In this document: positions 56,300-64,000 of the stretch, piece by piece
How the letters are laid out: the number at the start of each line of letters is the position of its first letter
Position numbering within the stretch: position 1 is the first letter of the stretch
Assembly: GCA_012934845.2 (NCBI GenBank)
Contig: WNNJ02001396.1
Coordinates: forward strand, 204,320-268,319
DNA: 64,000 nucleotides
Direction: 5' to 3'
Source: Pomphorhynchus laevis
Taxonomy: Eukaryota > Acanthocephala > Palaeacanthocephala > Echinorhynchida > Pomphorhynchidae
The notes under the pieces: generated by a model
Seen by the model: the letters and a program-made list of their open reading frames with translations, nothing else
Database searches by the model: none
What the model was told of the DNA's origin: nothing
Made by a program: the position numbers and the translations under genes

Positions 56300-57480
56300 G
56301 GGCAGGTACTTGCCAATGGGCAGCATCTTCATTTCCCCTTATTTTTTACTCTTCAGGATATTGCCAGTATTGATAGGAGGGATATGATGAGCCAAAGCCT
56401 TCCACTTTTTGGATGATGGAATTGCCGTTAATGATAGAATAGTAGGGTTAGTACAGAATGTGGCAACAACAGATTATACTAAAACTTCCATCTTCTTATA
56501 CATTGTTTCAATACGTAAATCAACTGCCCGTATGAGGTCATCGTCCCTCGTACGAGTGGCAGCATTTGCAAAGGTACCAGATTTCGGTTGGGCAGCAGAC
56601 TTGTTAAATCCACTTCGATATAATTTAAAGTGGCTGCATTTTCTGCCCCATGTAGGATGGTTCCCCACAGTTAGAGCATAATGGATGGGCCACACCTTTT
56701 TCTCCTGTAAGCATAGCCGGACACTGGGGGAGCCACACAACCCACATGTTAATGGCTTACTGCAGCTGTAGGCCCAGTGCCCTATTATGGCATGGCTGCA
56801 GTGAGGATATGTGAACTCTTCTTTGTCGATGATAGAAAATCTGAGATTAAATCCCATGAAGGCATTACAAGCTGAATTAGTCAGCAATTCAGCTCGCTCT
56901 AGGGAAGCGGAACAAAATTCAACTGGTATTGGATGTCCGCTCTTGCCTATTATTGAACGGTAGTTCGATATTTTATGTTTCTTTTAGCAACTCGACATTA
57001 TTCTTTTCCATTTGACATGGGAGGCTAGATAGTTTTAGCGTGGCAAAAACTATCTAAACTATGGGCTTAGAGTATATGGACCCATACTCCGACAGTGAAG
57101 ATTCGAAGTATTTAACATACCCCTTTAAGGTGTCTGAGGTCGTAAACGATATCTTTATTTCAGTTTCGTATAGTTTGACCGAGTTAAAATGAATCTGTTT
57201 GATAGTTGCTCTGTAAACGGCCGTAGAAATAAATTAAACAATAAATGCCTTTCCATAGGCTTTTTGATCTTTATAATGATCAAATGTTTAGTTTTGGGAT
57301 GTGAGGAAGTACTTCTCCATCCCTAGCAACAATTGAAAACTCACTAACCTTTGGAACAGGCGATTTAAGAAAAGCATTTACTTGTATTTCGTCATGTTCC
57401 TTGTTTATTACTAGAAAATTGACTGGAAAACTGTTTTTTTCACAATCCTTTGTTCCTCCAACACGCTTGTTCGTACTCAT
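56300..57480 (-). pseudogene. LINE K ORF1 (zinc-knuckle protein)
   Basis: N-terminal piece 57480-57280 (SVPKV-like segment FLKSPVPKVSEFSIVARDGE) and C-terminal piece 56887-56474 with AFMGFNLRFSIIDKEEF, CSHAIIGHWAYSC, CGLCGSP and HPTWGRKCSHF knuckles. The middle is broken. Same layout as the ORF1 fragments at 38-39 and 43-44 kb. Confidence 0.65.
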
Positions 57481-57485
57481 TTTTT

Positions 57486-58050
57486 ATTGATAAGCTTATT
57501 ACCATGCAACTAGAGACTCGTCGACCAAAATATCATCTAAATAAGTGTAACAAAATACACTTGCAATGCAGAAAAATCCCTTTTTGTCAAACAAATAAAA
57601 CTTTATACAAAATATTAACAGCGCGGTGCTGCTTTTGTTTTATAAAAAACCAAGTTCCATTGTGATTACCGCGTTGTTTCCATCGCTACTCATGTTGTCA
57701 ACTAAAATGGCAACATTTTCTGTCATCAATAATACCACCACAATAAGCACTCGTTCTCATTCGAATGATATCGTCTCAAGACAAAACCACAGTCAAGATC
57801 ATGTTCTTGATCCTCTAAGCAGGATCAATCCGAGCAGGGTTAAACAGTAGGTTTGGTTATTGTAGTTTATTATTTGATAATAATGGCAAAGTCTCTTGTA
57901 TGCATCCACAAAAGACCTTTTTAGTTATTCGATTCTGGCTTTTTTCTGTCGTATGACGCTGTCTACGTATAGTCTCTTCACACATTATATTGTCACCAGT
58001 GTGGTATTAACATAAGGAATCAGTTTGCGGTAGTCTAGCACCGACCTAAT
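57486..58050. other. Unassigned stretch upstream of LINE K
   Basis: May contain the 5' untranslated region of LINE K. Two short plus-strand ORFs here show no recognisable motif. Confidence 0.3.
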
Positions 58051-59330
58051 TCTACAATTTAATGACTAATTGACTGCTAAAAGTGGAATTATGCCGTTTA
58101 TTACAGTTTTATATTCTACTTGACCAAGATACACTCATCGATCCAACTTTCAATTCCAGAAGAAAATTGGAATGCCTTAGCAGGATCATCGACAGATTTG
58201 TTATGCGTTAATTCATTTCTCAATTAAGGAAGACCGCGTATCAATTTACAGTTTACTATTCCCATCCCCCTATCGTCAAAATTATCATCCTCTATTTAGA
58301 TAGCATGTGGACTATTTGCACCTGTATGTATTACTCTCGGTTTCAAACTATTTTGTTTAGTGATGCTTTTGACTCTAACTTAAATAGCAGCTAATTATCA
58401 ATATTGACTCTCACTTAAAGAGTAGCTAATTGTCGGTATTTCAGGAAAACATACTTGTTTATTACTTACACTTACACCGCCCAGTTGAGCAATTGTTAAA
58501 TTCTGATGATAATGTCAACACTTTCCGTCAATTCTTTGTTCACAATGGAATTGGTAGTAAAACCGGTGCCGGATATATCAAGTTCGACATTTGAATAGTC
58601 CAAACATCTGGCATTCCCCCAAGCATAGTCCCGAACATTAACAGCTCCCCACGAGTTGACAAGATAGCATGCGAATATAGTATGACTGCTGCTAGTATTC
58701 ACTAGGGATTTAGCTGTTCACCTGAACGGATGTTCATCTAGATTTTAATTTTCAGTAAGTTGCCGGTAATAATCATTGCGGTAAAGTCAGTGTCGGTAAT
58801 GATTCTCCACCGTAGGCATTCCTCGCCATATTTGAACAGTTTGGACATCTCTTGGCTAGGTGATCTAATCGCCCAGTTCCAACGGCAAACAGCGAATTTG
58901 TAAAAGCGGACTATAATATTTCGTCTTTAAATTTGGTCGTTTATACTTGTGTTTTCAGCACACCAGCATGTTTTGGGTTTTGTAGCATTTGCAAGTACAT
59001 GCGCCTTCTTGAGTTGGCAACAAAGATCGACTTGATTCGATATTTCATTAACTGAGTTTATCTATTTGAGGAAGAGCTCTTATTTCTTTAAATATAGCGA
59101 TAGGCAAAGTCGCGACAAGGGACCGTCTGACCAATATATCATCGTGGATTTCTGTTGCTCGAAGTCGTCTGATGTCGGAAACGTAGACGCCGACAGGTTA
59201 TCCGTGCAATCTGTTCGACATCAGTGTTTTAAAGGCTACAAAGTGGTCAATTTCAAGCGCTTTCAGTAATCACCTTTTGATTTCGTCTGACTTGGTCTTG
59301 TCTACATCGCTCATTTTTAAATATATTACA
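58050..59330 (-). pseudogene. Degenerate gypsy-type gag remnant
   Basis: The minus strand from about 59315 reads SDVDKTKSDEIKR, then KALEIDHFVAFKTLMSNRLH, VGVYVSDIRRLRATEIHDDI and TLPIAIFKEIRALPQIDKLS, with two in-frame stops. The pattern (..V..Y..DIRRL.....DD...R..F...LP..I..E+RA.P.I+.L) fits the capsid region of gypsy/Mag-type gag. Further down, GMPDV and related pieces are too decayed to assign. It is in the same orientation as the gypsy-type pol at 61-64 kb but separate from it. Confidence 0.45.
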
Positions 59331-59339
59331 AGCTCGCTA

Positions 59340-60590
59340 CCTTAGATCAACATTATTATCTCATAAGCTTTTGATTCATCCTATTTCTAAGGGGCACAAC
59401 TAATTCAACCTTGCTGATTCAAGAATCAACGTAGGTTTATCCGTTGTAAGTTCATACAATGTCCGTTAGTCTTAATTTTATCATATTCGTCGATATAAAA
59501 GCCCGGTTAGCTTGCAAAAAATAACAATGAGTTTTTATCGCCCCAACCGGAAAAGCAACCCGAAAAAGAAACTGTTGTTTTATCACTCATGCAATGTTCT
59601 GACAAAGGCAGATGTACCGCCTTTGAACTTTTCACTTTCTTTTCTAACGCCGCAATCAGGGCTTTTGTTGTATCCAAGCAAACTGGTTATAGTGAACCAT
59701 TATACTACTACACTGCATATAAATCTGCGTTTAATCCAAGCAGCATTATTTGATGATATAAGGTTTGTCAAACGTTCAAGGTCTGTGGTGTAGCCATCAA
59801 TTGACTTACCGATGTAATTTTTATCTTGGATTTTTTTGAAAGGCTTCTAGTCGAGATAAGGGAAATACATTAGTAAGTGATGATTTAATTCTTTGTAGAT
59901 TTAGTTTCTGAAGCAAGTTTCGATAAATCATAAACACTAGATCTTGTAGAAGTGGAACTAGTTTCTCTAAATTGCCAACTCGTTGCGGGGAAGTGATAAG
60001 TTTAAGCCGCTTAATCTATTTTGAGAAATCCCTTGATCTATTGTATGTGATAATAATTCTCCCATATATACTTTAACCGATTAGCTTGTAAATTATAACG
60101 ATAAAACAACAAAACCACAAAGCAGTTTCTTTTTCACTTAGTTTTTTTTCTGTCCATTAATGTGACCATATCTATGAACATAAAAATACAAACAATCCTT
60201 ACAAACAATGCGTTTAACAGATGTACAATAATTTCGTATGAGACACTCATTCATCGGAACTTACTAAAGGTTCCGCCTTCCTTCAATGGGTGGATAATTT
60301 ATCTGATATGACTGATTTTATAACAGATTGGATGGTGATGGTTTTACCTATTGTTTTAATAATTCAGTCTTTACTACTTGATTTTGAAGCGAAATGACAA
60401 TTTATCAACTTAAACTAGAAACTTGTTTAAATCACTGTTTTTTCATTCTTCAATTGGAAAATAGTCGAAAATTCAATTTACTTCTCCTAGAGTTGAAATT
60501 GTGAACGGATGATGTAAAACTTGTAAAAGGTAATATCAGTGCAATTTTTATATTTACTATGGAAGTTGCTTAATTTTAAAATAATGTTTG
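59340..60590. other. Unassigned stretch
   Basis: No clear coding similarity. Short similar segments near 59510-59590 and 60085-60140 (agcttg(c/t)aaa, aacaaca, agtttctttttc) hint at an old duplication. The plus-strand 93-codon ORF at 59512 has no recognised motif. Confidence 0.3.
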
Positions 60591-60975
60591 TTATATTTTC
60601 AAAATTATTATGGATGGATATTTATATAATTATTTATGGATGGATAATAAATAATATATTTGTATTGGAATAAGATACTAGATAGTTTTATCAGAGGAAA
60701 TACATCATTAGCATGTATTTGGCCCCGCTGCTATGTTGGGTAGAGGAGTTAGGGGCCGAAACCTGATAGCATAGCAGTTCCTCCTGATGACCTCTAATTC
60801 TTATTCTGATACAACGTCTGTTATTTATTAGTCAATTCATAAAAATGACGTTTATTTTAAATTTCATTTTTTTAACTTGATTTAAATTATAGAAAATCTA
60901 AAAACAATTATTTATTTTATTATTTAATTCTTAAATTTTGATTTAGCATTATTATGTTTTGTTTAGTTTTGTAAT
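60590..60975 (-). repeat. Repeat R, inverted copy next to the gypsy-type element
   Basis: Reverse complement of the R core at about 46575-46910 (ccccgctgctatgttgggta, cctgatgacctctaattctt). It starts shortly after the end of the gypsy-type pol, in the place where a 3' LTR would be expected. Confidence 0.65.
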
Positions 60976-61016
60976 GATAAACCAAATAAGGCTTTATTCA
61001 ACAATCTAGAATATAG

Positions 61017-64000
61017 TTATACAATATGATTACATGTTAGATTATCACAGTCTTCCCCGATTATATAATCGTCTAGGTACTTCGGAGTTCTTCTATCCCT
61101 AGGACTACGCCGTAATTCTTGAAGTCTATTATGTTCGACTTGTTGATTCTCTTCACTCCGATAGTTACCGATTCCAACTTGTGTAATATTATCAGCTCCA
61201 TTCAATGATTGTCGTGATACGATTGTCGAGTCGGTTTTTGAATGCATGCCGTCTCCTTCTGATGTCCGATCAATCAGTAGCATATCGTTATCTATGTTAG
61301 AATTTGTAATAGGGTACCTGGTCAGTCTTCTTACGGACACATTCATCTCTTTCCCGCAAGGTTTCCGAATAGTAGCGTAGTTACCATTTGATTGTAAGAT
61401 TTCAGCCTGCGAAAACAACGGATTTGATTTAGACATTGGATTCTGATTTAAAAGCACGTTTTCACCTGTTCCCAACCATCTCGGAACGATACATTTGTTA
61501 CAAGAATTCCTTGGGAAAGAAAATAGTCGTTGATGTGGAGTCTCCCCTATCGCGGTACACAGTAAGCTGCGCAAAGATGACAAAACCAATGGCAGAACAA
61601 ATTCCCATTCCGCCAGTGTTTTCCTGTGAGTTTTGAGGGCGAGTTGGGTTGTCTTCCAGATTATTCCAACGAATCGTTCGGCCTGTCCGTTACCACGTGG
61701 GTTGTAGCACGAACTGCGGGTGCAGCTAATACCGCGAGAATTTAGATACGTTCGGAATTCGTTGGATTGAAAACATGTTGCTTGGTCACTGTGAACGTTG
61801 GCTGGGTAACCAAAAACACTGAAGATTTGATTCAGGCAATTGATGACTGATATAGAAGATGTATCCTTACACGGTATGGCGAACGGAAAGCGAGAATATT
61901 CGTCAACGACACAAAGGAGATATTTGTTTTCTGTAGTTGATGTCAATGGGCCTTTAAAGTCAATGCTTAGCCGTTCAAATGGATGCGTAGCCTTGATGAC
62001 ATGTGCTGTTTCTGGTCTAGCGTATCGAGGCTTCAATTCGGCGCAAATTTGACACGAAGAGACAACGTCCGCAACGTCACTTTTGTCAAAAGGTAACTCA
62101 TGCGAACGAACGTAGTGAAGTAATCGACTGACACCCGGATGACACAATGAATTATGCAAGATCTTAAGATCATTAACTGTTTTGCAAGACGAACATGTTA
62201 TCCTAGACATTGCGTCAGCAGCTTTATTTGATTGTCCGGGCCGGTATTCAATGCCAAAATTGTAAGGTGCAAGTTCAATTCTCCATCGAGCGATTTTGTC
62301 ACTTTTTATGCGATTCGACAGTTTTTGATCAAACATAAATGACACTGACCTCTGATCGGTTTTGACAATGAAATAGCGTCCTAGCAGGAAATGCTTCCAA
62401 TATTTAAGAGCTTCCACAATCGCGTAAGCCTCCTTTTCCACACTCGACTGTCGCAACGCTGTTTTAGGCAAGGATCGTGAATAGAAGGCGACGGGGCAGT
62501 TGTTTTGACTGAGCACCGCGCCGATAGATGAATATGAGGCGTCAGTTTCAACAGTCAAGGAAAGATCCGGATTGTAAGCACATAAAAATGAATTCGAGAT
62601 TTCCGACTTTATTTCTTCTATCTGTCGGATGACAGCACGATCGAGGGGAAAATCTTTCGATTCTACCAGTGGGCGTATCTTTGCCGAGAAAGAAGGGATC
62701 CACCTCGAATAGTAAGCGAGCATACCGAGGAGTCTCTGTAGTGAAGTGTGATTTTCCGGAATCGGGTAAGTAAGAAATGGCTTAATTCTTTCAGTGTCAG
62801 GTTTGATGCAACCATGTCGAATATGGTAGCCCAAAAAATTGAGTTGTGTCTTGCCCAAACGCGACTTTTCCGGAGAGAATTTGATGTTGAGCTGATTAGC
62901 GATGGTCGTTAGACGATCTAGTCTTTTGTCGTGTTCATCAGTGCTATTTCCACACACGATGATGTCATCTAAGTAAGCAAATACTCCTTCAAGTTGATAG
63001 TGTTCGATGAGGTTATTCATGATTCGTTGGAAAGCAGAAACAGCATTTGTAAGCCCAAAAGGAATTCGCTGGAATTCGTACAAACGTCCTGATGCTTCGA
63101 AAGCCGTGTATTTTTTATCTTCCTCCAGCAATGGAATCTGATAGTAAGCACTGGAAAGATCGAGCGTCGAAAACACGGAATGTGTTGCAATCTTCGAAAT
63201 GAGGTCATCGATATTAGGAAGAGGGTAGGCATCCAAAGATGTGAATCGGTTAATAGTTTGCGAGTAGTCGACAACCATTCTCTGTCTACCATTCCTATTT
63301 GTAACAACAAGAACCTGTGAGCGCCAAGGCGATCTGCTTTCTCGAATAATGCCGGATTTGAGTAAGTTAGCTACTTGGCTTCGAATAAACTCGGCGTTTG
63401 ATAGTGTCTGTCTTCTTGATTTCGTGGCAACTGGAATGAGATGTTTCGGCAAATTCGGAAAAAGTGTTAATGGCTGGATTTTTATGGCAGATGCTGGAGA
63501 TATGTTAGCGAGAGTTAGTCCAGGCAAATTTCCACCGAATGGGAACGTTATGAATTCATGTTCCTTCATGAATTCTCTGCCTAATATGGCATCAGCGCAT
63601 AATGACGACAACAATGAAAAGCGGCAGCGTGGATAAGTATTTTTATTCAACTCAATGTTTGTTGTGCACTGTTTTGTAATTGTGGCCCAAGAGGAGGAGG
63701 ACGCCATATAAACTGTTTTACAGCAAGATGTGGTTGTCAGTTGTAATTTATGTGCGATATTCGTGTCAATGAAAATTTCTGAACTGCCCGTATCTAGAAG
63801 ACATTCGATTTGTTGACCATTGATTGTAATGGAAGTCAATGAACTTGGATCCTCTAAGTTGGACATGGAACATAACGCCGATGAAGTCGAGGTGGAAAAT
63901 TTTAATTTTGATTGACAGACTTTGGCAAAATGACCATGTTTAGAACAAATGTTGCAAGTAACGTCTCTTGCAGGACACTTACTGCGGGGGTGATAATGAT
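61017..64000 (-). CDS. Gypsy-type LTR retrotransposon gag-pol (5' end outside window)
   Basis: The frame is open from the window edge to the stop at 61017-61019, at least 993 codons with no interruption. In order: CCHC knuckle CNICSKHGHFAKVC (63950-63900); aspartic protease ECLLDTGSSEIFID (active DTG) near 63790; reverse transcriptase with LDLSSAYYQI, PFGLTNAVSAFQRIM and YLDD; RNase H (VETDASYSSIGAVL); integrase with HHCC (H..H...CQIC) and DDE residues (SIDFKG, HSDQATCF, NGQAERFVG). Gag and pol share one frame here. The pol order places it in Ty3/gypsy, with Mag-like features in the knuckle region. No LTR is visible on the 3' side; repeat R begins soon after the stop. The intact frame suggests a young copy. 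Confidence 0.92.
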   Translation of the reverse strand, partial: HYHPRSKCPARDVTCNICSKHGHFAKVCQSKLKFSTSTSSALCSMSNLEDPSSLTSITINGQQIECLLDTGSSEIFIDTNIAHKLQLTTTSCCKTVYMASSSSWATITKQCTTNIELNKNTYPRCRFSLLSSLCADAILGREFMKEHEFITFPFGGNLPGLTLANISPASAIKIQPLTLFPNLPKHLIPVATKSRRQTLSNAEFIRSQVANLLKSGIIRESRSPWRSQVLVVTNRNGRQRMVVDYSQTINRFTSLDAYPLPNIDDLISKIATHSVFSTLDLSSAYYQIPLLEEDKKYTAFEASGRLYEFQRIPFGLTNAVSAFQRIMNNLIEHYQLEGVFAYLDDIIVCGNSTDEHDKRLDRLTTIANQLNIKFSPEKSRLGKTQLNFLGYHIRHGCIKPDTERIKPFLTYPIPENHTSLQRLLGMLAYYSRWIPSFSAKIRPLVESKDFPLDRAVIRQIEEIKSEISNSFLCAYNPDLSLTVETDASYSSIGAVLSQNNCPVAFYSRSLPKTALRQSSVEKEAYAIVEALKYWKHFLLGRYFIVKTDQRSVSFMFDQKLSNRIKSDKIARWRIELAPYNFGIEYRPGQSNKAADAMSRITCSSCKTVNDLKILHNSLCHPGVSRLLHYVRSHELPFDKSDVADVVSSCQICAELKPRYARPETAHVIKATHPFERLSIDFKGPLTSTTENKYLLCVVDEYSRFPFAIPCKDTSSISVINCLNQIFSVFGYPANVHSDQATCFQSNEFRTYLNSRGISCTRSSCYNPRGNGQAERFVGIIWKTTQLALKTHRKTLAEWEFVLPLVLSSLRSLLCTAIGETPHQRLFSFPRNSCNKCIVPRWLGTGENVLLNQNPMSKSNPLFSQAEILQSNGNYATIRKPCGKEMNVSVRRLTRYPITNSNIDNDMLLIDRTSEGDGMHSKTDSTIVSRQSLNGADNITQVGIGNYRSEENQQVEHNRLQELRRSPRDRRTPKYLDDYIIGEDCDNLTCNHIV

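Larger units (their letters stand above)
53640..57485 (-). mobile_element. LINE K long copy (I/Jockey-like)
   Basis: Minus-strand order: ORF1 (57480-56300), APE-type endonuclease (56212-55650), linker (55567-55085), reverse transcriptase (54962-54000) and 3' end (about 53640). All domains are present but broken by frameshifts. ORF1 with zinc knuckles, the ILQWN endonuclease start and the RT motifs FVKGRSVHSA, FLDFSAAFDRI, GVPQGSPLSP and YADD place it in the I/Jockey superfamily; the clade is not settled. Its 3' end matches the truncated copies at 33.2 and 36.6 kb. Confidence 0.8.

Noticed and set aside
61840-62052. Plus-strand ORFs within 61.4-63.7 kb
   Set aside because: They are antisense shadows of the gypsy-type pol frame.

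Overview
The window is AT-rich animal nuclear DNA. It has GT-AG introns, one long single-copy gene whose introns are packed with retroelements, and no bacterial-type operons, rRNA, tRNA or CRISPR. The element repertoire (a Penelope-like element with an N-terminal GIY-YIG domain, a CR1/L2-like LINE, an I/Jockey-like LINE with zinc-knuckle ORF1, an RTE-like fragment, a gypsy-type LTR element, and short tandem elements with hammerhead-like boxes) suggests an invertebrate. I cannot name the species or phylum.

The main host gene runs on the minus strand from 41322 down to 1488. By joining fourteen short open segments whose splice sites and phases agree, I reconstruct a complete 834-codon homologue of WDR24, a GATOR2 subunit of the TORC1 nutrient-sensing pathway. 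It has N-terminal WD40 blades, a helical middle and an intact C-terminal double zinc finger. Only about 2.5 kb of the 39.8 kb is coding; introns run from 51 bp to 7.6 kb. An incomplete copy of exon 12 sits in the last intron as part of a segmental duplication.

Mobile DNA inside WDR24: repeat A with hammerhead-like boxes (1.85-3.05, 7.3 and 7.8-8.4 kb), an RTE endonuclease remnant (10.1-11 kb), a hAT/ZBED-like relic (12.2-12.8 kb), three copies of a CR1/L2-like LINE called J here (13.3-14.1, 16.0-19.3 and 23.5-27.9 kb), a segmental duplication (28.1-30.2 kb), tandem repeat C with a canonical-order hammerhead core (31.3-32.0 kb), and pieces of an I/Jockey-like LINE called K here (33.2, 36.6-37.7 and 37.7-39.35 kb).

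Upstream of WDR24 come another K copy (42.1-44.2 kb) and a divergently oriented intact 226-codon ORF of unknown function (44.6-45.3 kb). A possible terminal exon of unknown function lies at 47.65-47.95 kb, among dispersed copies of repeat R. From 48.9 kb on the DNA is almost all mobile: tandem repeat B (tRNA-like promoter boxes plus a hammerhead-like module), a Penelope-like element with permuted domain order and an inverted rearrangement (50.6-53.6 kb), the longest K copy (53.6-57.5 kb), a decayed gypsy-type gag remnant (58-59.3 kb), and an uninterrupted gypsy-type gag-pol frame that runs off the right end (61.0-64.0 kb). A second Penelope-like copy lies at the left edge (1-0.53 kb).

The least conventional material is the set of tandem or dispersed short elements (A, B, C and perhaps R) that carry CTGATGA and GAAA boxes with pairing stems, and the permuted Penelope-like element.
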